NCBI GenBank assembly: GCA_015143735.1
Contig: VKHC01000602.1
Span: 1 to 10,688 of the forward strand
DNA length: 10,688 nt
Direction: 5' to 3'
Source of the DNA: Synura sp. LO234KE
Lineage: Eukaryota > Sar > Synurophyceae > Synurales > Mallomonadaceae
Made by a program: the position numbers and the translations under genes. This document shows, in pieces, positions 1 to 7,970 of the stretch. The stretch's first letter is position 1. Each line of letters begins with the position of its first letter. The notes beneath the pieces are model-generated. The model saw nothing but the letters and a program-made list of their open reading frames with translations, had not been told where the DNA came from and did not search any database.

Positions 1-409
1 GTACGAATAATAGTGATAAGCCATAAAGACTGTAAAGTCGCTGCACAAAGAGCCATATACTCTGACTGCATACTAGAGGTAGCGACACACTGCTGAAGTT
101 TGGACTTCCAGCATATAGGGGAACCTCCAAGGAAGAATACATAAGCAGTCACAGAACGTCTAGTATCAATATCTCGACCATGGTCGGCATCAACGTACGC
201 ATACAGATTAAGAATATTAGACTTAGTAACAAGGTTCAGTTCAGGATGCGTAAGTAGACCGTTGTCTAAGAACCAATTGTGATTGATTGATACAGTATCA
301 GTCATGATATTGTCATAAGTGTTACTACGATAAACGATACCATAACCAGCTGTACCTTTCAAGTATCTCATTACTCTGATCACTGCGTCCCAATGTTGTT
401 TTCCAGGGT
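1..409 (-). pseudogene. Ty1/copia RNase H domain, open frame running off the left edge
   Basis: The RNase H domain degrades the RNA strand of the RNA-DNA hybrid during reverse transcription. One frame is open from about 409 to the window edge, about 135 codons. It contains AVIRVMRYLKGTAGYGIVY, the connection typical of copia after RT, then YVDADHGRDIDTRRS, FFLGGSPICWKSK and QSEYMALCAAT. These correspond to the family blocks SDADWAGD..RRSTSGY, GGPISWKSK and SSTEAEYMAL, and the catalytic Asp and Glu positions are kept. There is a longer than usual insertion of about 25 residues between GIVY and YVDAD. The frame differs from that of the RT segment to its right, with a switch around 380-410 where a short stretch of RT-RH connection seems deleted. 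This is the best-preserved part of pol. Confidence 0.92.
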
Positions 410-1404
410 CAACGCTATACCGTGCACAAGTCTAGTACCAGCAACAAGCCATAATAGGCATCCAATCGCTGCCTTATACGGTATATTCTTCATATCATTC
501 CTTTCATCGTCACTCTTCGGACTCATTTCCTTGCTTAAGGTTGTATCGGACATTGGAGTCTGCACAGTTGCACCTCCATTAGGTAAGAACTTGTTACACA
601 CAAATTTAATATATTTCGATTGATTGATAGAAAAAGTTCCTGCATATTCATCATATAGCACTTCACACCCAAGAATTTGATGTATTATTTCTACATCCGT
701 CATCTTATATCGAGCACACAACTGCTGTTTCACATTATCGATAGCATTCATAACACCACATATTATTAAGTCATCCACAGATAATGCATTAAATTCAATG
801 ATATTTATAGACACGATGATACAAGTACAATTCACTAACCATGGATTTTAAACCCATCTGATTCAGCTTATTGTCGATGTTCTTATACCATGCTCTAGGA
901 GCCTGCTTCAGGCCATAAAGAGCTTTCTTAAGTTGATAAACACGAACATCTTCTTTCTATTGGAACACCATCCGGTGGCCATATGTATTCATTCTCGTTC
1001 AAATCCGCATTAAGAAAAGCAGTTTTTACATCCATCTGATGAATCTTGAGATATAGTTGTGCTGCAATAGCTAGAATCAAACGAACGGTTTCAAGGCGTG
1101 TAACAGGACTAAAGGTCTCATCATAATCGATACCCATCACTTGTAAATAACCCTTAGCAACAAGGCGAGCCTCTTGTACTTGGTCACATTTCCATCAACA
1201 CCAGTTTTCACAGTATGCGCCCATTTAGTATTCAAAGGAACAACACCATATCAGGAAGTTTAGCCGGTTTAAGTACATTATTTGCACCCATGCTTCGCAA
1301 CTCATCTTCCTCCGCTTTCTTCCAATCTTCAGCTTCCGCTGAAGCAATTGCTTGCTTATGAGTCTTCGGTAGCCGCAAGTCAGTTACCCTCCACGAACTG
1401 AAAA
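380..1404 (-). pseudogene. Ty1/copia reverse transcriptase, frameshifted, YVDD changed to SVDD
   Basis: This is the RNA-dependent DNA polymerase domain (RVT_2 type). In order on the minus strand: LPKTHKQAIASAEAEDWKKA (about 1375-1315), NTKWAHTVKTG and VDGNVTKYK (about 1235-1172), [23 protein letters not shown] (about 1171-1105, written as separate blocks RLVAKGY and DYDETFSPV), [14 protein letters not shown] (motif A with its Asp, about 1047-1006), KKALYGLKQAPRAWY (about 930-885) and a final segment 835-380. That segment carries VDDLIICG, ILGCEV, QSKYIKF and YKAAIGCLLWL. The catalytic YVDD reads SVDD, with TCT for TAT at 779-781. Frame changes occur near 1172, between 1000 and 935, near 840 and near 400, so no full-length product is possible. 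The identification is certain at family level. Confidence 0.95.
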
Positions 1405-3180
1405 ACAAAAAGAAGTTAGCAAATCGTCATTAAGTTCATGTATGGCCCTTAAATGGTTGACCGTATCGTTCGTCAACGATGAGTCGTCATCCTCGTGAAT
1501 TCCCTTAGGAGATATAATGCCTTTGCAAACACATTTATGTCCTCAACATCAACTTTATCAAGCATTTATAATTTGGATGCAGCTATTTCGTCAATAAAAA
1601 ATAAAGATAGCGTGCCGTCTGGTAATATAAGTGCGAGTCTGCACATGGCTAACCGCTTCTGTTTATCATCATATTTATCAATTACACGGTACAATATACG
1701 GGTTTCTAAATCTCTACACGCACAGTAGTATGTAGCAATGACTTCAACGTATTGGCATCTGAATACTTGCATAAGTCGGTTGAAGTATTAACGGAAGGAT
1801 GAACGAAGACTTCAGATGAAATATTCTCATTCTTATTGTACTTGTCCTCTTCCTGAGGTTTATTATCATACAATGTAACCGAAACCTGGGGGTAAAATTT
1901 CAATATCTTTGAATTAGTAATCTCAATCTCATTAAATAGACTATCCTCATCATAATTGTTCCCACCCAGTTCTGTTACATATCGCTGCCACAAATACGCG
2001 TCATTGTACTTATAAGAAGGGATATCATACGTAGAGGTCACTGCAGAAGACTTACTATCCACTTCCATGTTGACGGAATTCTTCTGATTTACTTTGCACA
2101 CCATGCTACGTGTCGATTTACTCATAGACTTCTCTCGATAATCAGATTGATCAGACACTTTCTCTGGAGTTGCCCATTAATTTGCAAATAGAGGACACCT
2201 TAGGTTGGTTACTCTGGCATACCTGACGGATTCTGGGAATTTAATACAGGCGACATAACTTTATTTCTCACTTTACTTTCCACTCCATGCTCAGGAGTAC
2301 CACCAGAAGGTATACGCTCAAGCGGTGAAAGACAGTCAGCTACGCATTGGGATCCTTTATTAGGTATATACTCAAGCGGTGAAAGACAGTCAGCTACGCA
2401 TTGGGATCCTTTATTAGTAGGTATACGCTCAAGCGGTGACAGTCAGCTACGCATTGGGTAGGAACAACTTCTGTCGGAGAACATCCGGTATCCGGTGGAA
2501 TATAATAATCATCAGCTACGGATTGGTAATGTTCGACTCCTAAAGGAGGGCTACGCTCCTGGAGAGGTACCTTCAGCTACGGAGGTAGACCCTTCTCCTT
2601 GTGTAGTTAACATCATACTGTACATATTAGAATATATCGATTGACTGTCAGGGTATTGCTTCTGATCAGTATTCAGATTACCAAAATTGGAATCACATCG
2701 TATTGAGCTTGATAACATAGCTCTTGTCACGCGGCTATTATTCTCTTCCGTATGTGAGGCATGCTCTTGGCATTCGCCTTCTAAACATCTATAAAATATT
2801 CTCTCTCTTTATGGCTCATTAACAGCCCAGCACTGCTTGCATATAGCATAAAATCACGGACGGGGAGTTGATATATTATCACTCTCAGTTTGACTCAACC
2901 CGTTAGTGCTTGATTGAACAATAGGTAGCTCATCAGTAATAAAATTGTCATTCACATCAACCAACTCCTCGTTGTTCACATTCATAACAGAATCAGGCGC
3001 ACCTCTCATAATACCGATAAGGCCAGTAATAGCAATAGAATAATCGTCAGTATATCGGATAACTGGGTTAATCCCATCGTAACAAGAGTAGGGGCCGATT
3101 GATAGATTATACATCATTAAACCAGTGGTGGCCAAGGTATCAACGGTTGTAGTAAGTTCCAAATATATCTTATTCACTTC
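1405..3180 (-). pseudogene. Long integrase-RT linker of the copia polyprotein, decayed, function unknown
   Basis: This stretch separates the integrase C-terminus from RT. It is coding-like throughout but split between frames. Open pieces on the minus strand are 3180-2854 (107 codons, acidic end), about 2809-2554 (no internal stop, no early ATG), about 2520-2212 (the repeat region and its continuation), 2176-1706 (hydrophilic, Ser/Lys/Asn-rich) and 1772-1566 followed by about 1565-1400. The last contains LALILPDGTLSLFFIDEIA, which I cannot assign. Some 1.7 kb (about 590 codons) seems long for this region, which in copia elements is variable, poorly conserved and often carries targeting signals. 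A nested insertion is possible, but the strand and composition do not change. No recognisable chromodomain or enzymatic motif was seen. Confidence 0.6.
2309..2458 (-). repeat. In-frame tandem repeat, 54-bp unit, three copies
   Basis: Copy A is 2309-2362, copy B is 2363-2416 (plus an extra gta at 2417-2419), and a shortened copy C is 2420-2458. A and B differ at very few positions (for example tatacgctc versus tatatactc). Copy C lacks 4 bp in the tgaaagacag part and the tail gatcctttatta. A unit of 54 bp is 18 codons, and on the minus strand it reads NKGSQCVADCLSPLEYIP or ...ERIP. More diverged relatives lie to the right: tcagctacggattgg at about 2512 and tcagctacggagg at about 2573, reading QSVADDYYIPP and TSVAEGTSP. 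The array is therefore older than its near-identical copies. The 4-bp loss in copy C shifts the reading frame. Confidence 0.93.
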
Positions 3181-3189
3181 ATTTATTTC

Positions 3190-3985
3190 TCACTGAGGAG
3201 TTTTCAGAGCGGAAGTAAGGACAAATGTAGCATCGTTGGTAACAATAAAGTATTACTTCGTAAGTGAGTATAAGCGATAACCCACATGATATCTATCATT
3301 ATATCCAACAAATACACACATGTCGCCTTTCTTGGTATGATTCTTAGGCTTGACTTGGATTAGACTAAACGCAATACATCCCCACCACGGTTGAAAATAA
3401 GCCACATATAAGCCACATGAGGCTTAACACCGAATAACTATTCGAATGGGCTCTTAGAATATTTTTCAGGATGAGCGCAAACCATTCGCTTATATACACA
3501 TGACCTGCGCACGTCCACGCTTCTTGCCAATTGGTCTCAGGCAATTCAGCCGTATGTGGTAAAGGTATGGCCGCTACAGCAAGAGTTCTCCAGATGCGTT
3601 CAATAACCGCATTATGTTTTTGAGTATACGGGCACATTAGCATACTATAGACACCATGAACCAGTAAATAGTCATGAATTTCTTTTGAGTTGAATTCTCC
3701 ATTATCAGTATGCACAAATATCATACCAATATCCGGGTAAGCAGCAAGTAAAGGCTTTATATAAGTATTAATCCATTGCTGCGCAACACTCATAAAATAA
3801 CATCATTCTTAGATTTCATAAATTATCGGATAAAAAGTCTCGATTTCGATTCAATAATACTTGTTTCCATATCTGAGTGAAGGTGCGGCGATGGGACACT
3901 TTGTATCACCGTTCGACATTTGACCAAGAACTGAGTGTCTTTCTACAGACTTACAACTCGGCTTCTTATGTATCTTAGCAAGACG
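3190..3985 (-). pseudogene. Ty1/copia integrase catalytic core and C-terminal part, first Asp missing
   Basis: Integrase inserts the element cDNA into the genome. After the zinc finger, the frame ending at 3851 reads ERHSVLGQM and SLRYGNKYY where the family has HSDVxGPM and GGSKYFLTFIDD. The first catalytic Asp is missing between Ser (3934-3932) and Val (3931-3929). KSRLF and FMKSKND follow in another frame with a stop at about 3806-3820. The segment 3793-3365 carries HTDNGEF (second Asp at 3706-3704), PYTQKHNAVIERIWRTL (catalytic Glu 35 residues later) and NWQEAW. The family's DNGGEF has lost one Gly, which explains the one-residue-short D-E spacing. The C-terminal portion continues frameshifted with HPEKYSKSPFE and KGDMCVFVGYNDRYHVGYRLYS, then a stop within 3241-3260. 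Confidence 0.93.
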
Positions 3986-4300
3986 ACAAAATTCACAGTC
4001 ACGAATATGCTCAACTTGCTTGCCCGACAGGTTTTGCAAACCAGGAAATGAATGACACTTGCATAAATAGTGAATGCGCTCAGCACTTGCATGGTAAATA
4101 TATAGTGTAAACGAGAGACTCTATTTCTCTTGATAGAATGAGCCATGCAAGCTCTGTGTTCGAAATTCATTTGATGTTCAAAGTCACCTTGAGATATAGT
4201 AAATAAGTTTAATTGCCTATCAAGGGTTGCAGCCAATAAAAACTTTCCAGATAATCTATGAATAACTCTTGCATCCAAGTATTGGAACAGTGACATTCTT
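3986..4300 (-). pseudogene. GAG-pre-integrase region with HHCC zinc-binding motif
   Basis: This is the N-terminal zinc-binding domain of copia integrase, which helps multimerise the enzyme and bind DNA ends. GKFLLAATLDRQLNLFTIS (about 4248-4192) matches the small beta module of the form G..L......NLY.. that precedes the zinc finger. In a second frame, HYIYHASAERIHYL (His codon at 4093-4091) leads to FPGLQNLSGKQVEHIRDCEFCRLAK, whose key residues are GLQ, Cys 3997-3995 and Cys 3988-3986. This is followed by HKKPS, as in the family's C..C..GK..R.PF. The frame change lies around 4100-4120. Many of the residues normally present between protease and this module appear to be deleted. Confidence 0.87.
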
Positions 4301-4420
4301 CTTTGTCAAAGTCATTCTGGCATTATTCTTGCACACTCGGTAATCAATCAGATAGGAACGTATTGAAAGTATGAGCAGTACAAACAGAGTCAAAGACTAC
4401 ACAGAACTCATTCACAACTC
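4272..4420 (-). pseudogene. Ty1/copia aspartic protease remnant, active-site DSG changed to DSV
   Basis: The retroelement protease cuts the Gag-Pol polyprotein. The motif VVFDSVCTAHTFN lies at the C-terminus of a 285-codon open frame. Its Asp is at 4391-4389, and Val (GTT) at 4385-4383 replaces the Gly (GGT) of the DSG triad. The family signature in copia elements is LDSG(A/C)(T/S)xH. A stop follows at 4346-4344, while the neighbouring frame continues with YRVCKNNARMTLTKKN and VTVPILG (about 4340-4285). This resembles the beta strands after the active site, where the family has a VPVLG-like block. Only about 50 residues are left, so the domain is truncated before the flap and C-terminal part. 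The identification rests on the motif plus its position just before the pre-integrase domain. Confidence 0.8.
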
Positions 4421-5447
4421 TCTTATCACTCACAAGCAGTACATAATCGACAGTCGCATCAACGAGGATCAACTTAGAACGACCGGGATTACCTAGTACA
4501 GTGTTCGAGAGAAACATGGTCACCTGAGGGGAGTCTGGTGGGTAAAAATGAAAACCTCCATCGCAGTATCTTATATATGCGATATCAGACGTTGCGTGCT
4601 CATTGTGATACCGCCTTATGGCATTTCTCAATCCACTTGAAGCATTCAGAGAGGAGATTACATGGAATGGATTCGAACTCAAATGAAAGGCAATAATATG
4701 ATCTGGTATACTTATATCATACTGTTCACCCATAAGTCCAGTTGGTGGAAGAGCCCATTGACCAGTACTAGTAATTGGTCGAGTCGGTAGGTGTCTGAGA
4801 GTTGCAAAAGGCACATCAACTGGTGCACTCAAAATTCTGCTGATCGCTTTAGATGACCGTGCACGTCTAGATAGAGTACGACAACTAGGAGTAGACGTAT
4901 CAGTCTGACTCTCGTCTTTCTTCTCCTCAGTGTGTCCTTGTGTTGACGATGGACTGGGGAAGCAGTGTTGGATAATATCTGGACCACTCACACCTAGATT
5001 TCTCAGATCATTGATCCTTGTATTCATGTCTGCCAAGTACTTGAGAATATGTTCCCTTGGAACAGGTACTGGTCGACCTCTACACACAGATGAAGTATTG
5101 TGATCTGGGATAAATTCACGATGGGCTTGGCCGTACTCATATATAGCCACAGTCAGATAATACCGAATATTATTCTCAGTCACACTCGGGTTTTGATCCA
5201 TATAATATTCAAGAATGAAATTAGGGATCGTAAGATATAGTTCATCGCCAAGCGGTCTAAGCGCTGACTTTTGTACCCTTGGATGTAACCTCGGCTCCAG
5301 TGCCTATTGGTTAGTCTGATATTGAATATTGAACCATCTCAGCATATTGTCATAGGGTATATCAGCTGATAATAGTTATGGGTATTTCTTAAGAAAGGTT
5401 GAGCTAACCAGTGCTTGAAAATCTCTCTAAATTTTAATATCTGCTTT
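4421..5447 (-). pseudogene. Unrecognised long coding segment joined in frame to the copia protease
   Basis: An open stretch of 285 codons (5201-4344) extends upstream in the same frame to about 5447 if three stops are ignored: one near 5425, one near 5378 and one near 5312. The extension reads sensibly (LRWFNIQYQTN, LHPRVQKSALRPLGDELYL), so the ATG at 5201 is probably not the true start. The protein is soluble-looking. It has a Ser/Thr/Arg-rich hydrophilic part around codons 85-125, then a more structured part (PDHIIAFHLSSNPFHVISSL, GGFHFYPPDSPQVTMFLSN). The last 20 codons are protease. Its position immediately before the protease is where a copia Gag would lie, but I see no CX2CX4HX4C zinc knuckle and no Gag motif I know. 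It could be Gag-like or unrelated sequence fused by deletion. Confidence 0.6.
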
Positions 5448-5895
5448 CAGACACAACAATTCGGGGTATTCTGTCCCTTGTCCATGTACTTCTGTCGATA
5501 ATCGGATAGAAATTGTGATAAACGTTCACATCACTCTGTGTATCAAGTGGACTAATGTTTGTCTGTATGGCTGGTGGAGGCTCTAGGCCTGCCAATGTCA
5601 TTGGGACGACAATGATATCGGTAGTCGTAAGTGTGACCGTCACTGAAGGAGCATTTAAACTTCTTCGAATTTTAGGAAGTGGATTGAACTTAAGAGGAGA
5701 ACCTTTACAGAATTTATACGATTCTCTGTAGACTTTCAAATATCTCTCTTTCGTGAAGTGCTGATAATAACGTCTTGTTGGAGATGGTAAAGGATTAACT
5801 ACTTCTTAGTAAGTCCAATCTACTTAGTAAGTCAGCAGTACGTTCCTCTTCAAATAGTTGCCTTCTGCTTTCAACATTATGAAGCATACGGGTAT
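5434..5895 (-). pseudogene. Unrecognised coding segment of the same long track
   Basis: A 101-codon stretch (5739-5434) extends rightwards in the same frame to about 5808 as VNPLPSPTRRYYQHFTKERY. A preceding frame (about 5895-5809) reads HNVESRRQLFEEERTADLL before a stop. The two join through a single frame change near 5805. The N-terminal piece is charged and likely helical. The rest is basic, then rich in Thr, Val, Ile and Pro (TVTLTTTDIIVVPMTL). No family is recognised. A short direct repeat, cttagtaagtc, occurs at about 5805 and again at about 5823, reading LLS/LLR on the minus strand, and could have helped slippage. It is part of a continuous decayed frame with the neighbours on both sides. 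Confidence 0.5.
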
Positions 5896-6303
5896 TGGGA
5901 TCTCATTCTTAATCGAGGCAGGTATGTAGCCTTTTGTCTACGATACCATCTCTGAATACGAGGAACCATTTTCTTTGCACTGAGATCAGGATACTTAACA
6001 GGTAGACTGGTGTCACCACCTTCATTCTCACTAGATGTAGAAGAATAGTTGCTTGCGTCTTCCTTCCATTGATTAAGATCTACATTTTCATAATGCATGG
6101 ACAGGCTACGAGCCGTAACATTCGGAGGAAGCATTTTGAAACAAAGTTGACGCAAAGATGGTATTTACGCAGTCAAGTTAATGTTCTTTCCTTGATTGAA
6201 TTTCTCCTCAACTTCAAAGGCATACTCTATTCCATTATGCTTATCGTCGACAACTTTTTTGAAAAAGAGTTTTCTTGTCACGGGCAATAACTTTGAGTTT
6301 ATT
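5877..6303 (-). pseudogene. Unrecognised coding segment following the 335-codon ORF
   Basis: The frame is open from about 6305 to 6165 (SKLLPVTRKLFFKKVVDD, then EYAFEVEEKFNQGKNINLT), meets one TAA near 6163, and continues open to 5877 (FKMLPPNVTARSLSMHYENV, an acidic Ser-rich patch SSTSSENEGGD, and the basic RIQRWYRRQKATYLPRLRMR). The single stop and smooth composition argue for one ancestral protein. It joins the end of the 335-codon ORF on its right by one frame change near 6304, and the next segment on its left by another near 5890. There are no known motifs, no membrane segments and no zinc-binding clusters. The function is unknown. Confidence 0.5.
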
Positions 6304-7311
6304 TCAGATTAATTCTGCTCTAGCGACATCCCTAGTCATATACGCAATATTAACCTGACGATGATAGCGGTCCGATGGTCGCTCTAAGAATTCCAAGTAA
6401 TTATCTGGGTCAGTGTTACTGCAGGTCTCCACTAGGGTGTAGTCATCTGGAATATGACTAGTCATGCCTAACCATGCAGTTCTCGCAGTTTCCAAAGCAG
6501 TCTCATCACCCTCTGTTAGGATATTGTTGACGTATATACTCTTTAGAGTGTCATCTACTTTGGACTCAGCATCACTTGTGGTAACTCTAATTTCACGTAC
6601 AGGATCTCTTAGATATTGTATCGGATTAGAATAATCTGGCAGAAAAACGCAAATAGTAGGATGTACTCTACTCGGTACTAGACTGTATTCGCGAGTAGCC
6701 ATAACATCTAGCCTGACTATATTGGGTAGTGTTATCCTCAAAGGCTGATTTCTGTCATAACGCGTAACAAATGCGTTCACCATTGTCTGAAGTTGGCGGA
6801 TATATTCATCAGTATCTGCAGTAACAATTTCTCTCAACGATCTTGCGATAAATTTAGTCAGCGTAGTATGCACTTCATTTACATCTCGAGACCTTAAGTA
6901 ATTCTCAAAAAAGCCATCAAATACATGATTCTGGTAAGAACGGTCAACGTAATTGGGTACACTTGGACTTATAGATGCCAAGGGTATGTCAATTATTCTT
7001 TCAGAAGTCTTGAAGACATTAATCAGTGGTACATGATCATCATGTACAAAGAATCGAATATTCATACGCGAGTCTACTGTGATATCCAGGGAAGTTGTAA
7101 TTGGAAGAGTAGTAGAGTTAACCATCGCTTGAAATTGATTAAGTTTACCAAGTATGCGGTTGAACTCGTTCAAGGTATGGGTGGACGCACTTTCCAATGA
7201 TCTTCGCAACCTGAGACATACTTCTTTCACTGATTCCTCATGTCGACTATGTTTGATTGCAATTTCGATAACAGCGAGAACTCTGATAAAGTTTTGAAGT
7301 GTTTCGTTCAT
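6304..7311 (-). pseudogene. 335-codon intact stretch of the long track, family unknown
   Basis: This is the longest uninterrupted reading frame in the window. It starts MNETLQNFIRVLAVIE and ends RDVARAELI. Codons 1-70 look helical, with heptad-like hydrophobic spacing (LQNFIRVLAVIEIAIKH, LRRSLESAS, FNRILGKLNQFQAMV). A beta-rich part with ITTSLDITVDSRMNIRFFVHD follows, then alternating helical and strand-like parts. There is no signal peptide, transmembrane segment or catalytic motif that I recognise. The ATG at 7311 is convenient but may not be the real start: the frame extends a few codons upstream to a stop, and a neighbouring frame supplies in-register coding sequence (7432-7325). Downstream the sense continues across a frame change. 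I considered a BAG6-type helical region and a Gag capsid; neither can be shown. Confidence 0.6.
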
Positions 7312-7321
7312 TCTAGTGTTA

Positions 7322-7432
7322 TCAATCGATTAGCGTCTTCTGCATATTTGGAAATCGGCGGACAATTTCTCCGGGTATAGCTTGACTGACTAATTCTTGC
7401 CTTAAGGCCGGTAAGTTGAGTAGATTATTAAT
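7322..7432 (-). pseudogene. Short helical coding piece bridging two larger segments
   Basis: A 35-codon open piece lies between the Pro/Thr-rich segment and the 335-codon ORF, in a different frame from both. It reads LLNLPALRQELVSQAIPGEI and then VRRFPNMQKTL, amphipathic and charged, unlike random translation. It shows that the coding track does not stop at the ATG of the neighbouring ORF. The frame changes lie near 7435 and 7320. No family is recognised. Confidence 0.4.
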
Positions 7433-7436
7433 TTAC

Positions 7437-7970
7437 TCAGTAGCAGTCATATCCGTCATATTGACAGGTTGAGTCTGATCTGTCAGATTGGTCAATTAGA
7501 CTGATGGTATGTGAAATCGTCGAAGTGACAATATTAACTGGACTAGTTAGAGTAGCCACATCAGTTGTTTTGACTGGAACAGCTGGGTCGACTGTAACAG
7601 TAGAAGTAGCCGTGATAACCAGTACGGTTGGGTCAACCGAAACCACAGGAGTGATAACTGGAGTAGTTGGAGTAACTGGGTCGCTCAGAATCGCCTGTGG
7701 GTTATTTGGTGTTATTGCACGACTGGCAATCTGAATCACCGACCGACGAGATGTTGTCCTAGGACCTTGTTGAGGTCGACGAGGTGTTGACGCTGCCTGA
7801 CTAGCTGCAGAGGGTTGGCTAGTAGAGGATTGTCCTCGTGATATAGGTCCAGATGAGAAAATCAATGGATGTCCCTGTGAACTTTGCGGAGGATTTAGTC
7901 GACACCTAGTATTCGGACGAGGTGGCTCATCTTGATCCTCGCTTTGTCGCTAATTTCCAGGTTGTTGCAC
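7437..7970 (-). pseudogene. Pro/Ser/Thr/Val-rich low-complexity linker following the second UBL
   Basis: Directly after LRGG of the second ubiquitin-like domain the same frame continues with VQQPGN, one TAG (7952-7950), and then an open stretch to 7437. The first part is Pro/Arg/Ser-rich (EDQDEPPRPNTRCR, PRRPQQGPRTTSRRS). The second is a Val/Thr/Pro-rich imperfect repeat (VTPTTPVITPVVSVDP, TVTVDPAVPVKTT), and the end is acidic. It is a disordered spacer in form, like those that separate UBL domains from effector regions in many UBL proteins. The low complexity also makes the complementary strand look open, so plus-strand frames here are artefacts. No domain is present. Confidence 0.65.

Larger units (their letters stand above)
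1..4430 (-). mobile_element. Ty1/copia retrotransposon pol remnant (PR-IN-RT-RH order), 3' end cut by window edge
   Basis: On the minus strand the recognisable domains run protease (about 4420-4272), pre-integrase zinc finger (about 4260-3985), integrase (about 3985-3190), linker, reverse transcriptase (about 1400-410) and RNase H (about 409-1). Integrase before RT is the diagnostic Ty1/copia (Pseudoviridae) order; Ty3/gypsy elements have it after RNase H. The coding track changes frame about a dozen times and contains in-frame stops, so it is a fossil. No LTR, primer-binding site or polypurine tract is visible: the 3' LTR would lie left of the window, and no 5' LTR is seen to the right. The protease motif lies in the same open frame as unidentified upstream sequence, so the 5' boundary of the element is not fixed. 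Confidence 0.93.

Noticed and set aside
393-623. Plus-strand open frame across the RT segment
   Set aside because: It is complementary to an unmistakable RT coding frame on the minus strand and has no motif of its own.
2309-2458. CRISPR-like array
   Set aside because: The units are directly adjacent without unique spacers, keep a coding frame, and lie inside a eukaryotic retroelement polyprotein.
3943-4140. The part of the 117-codon frame left of about 4140 as a separate protein
   Set aside because: Only its right-hand part (about 4250-4140) is real pre-integrase sequence; further left the real frame is the one carrying the HHCC motif.
4421-5201. Gag zinc knuckle (CX2CX4HX4C) before the protease
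   Set aside because: I scanned this segment and the rest of 4421-9216 in the apparent coding frames and found no such cysteine-histidine pattern.
6925-7200. Plus-strand frame opposite the 335-codon ORF
   Set aside because: A shadow frame within a longer, better-composed minus-strand ORF.
7504-7734. Plus-strand Val/Thr/Gly-rich open frame
   Set aside because: It mirrors the Thr/Val/Pro repeat coding on the minus strand; low-complexity codons leave both strands open.
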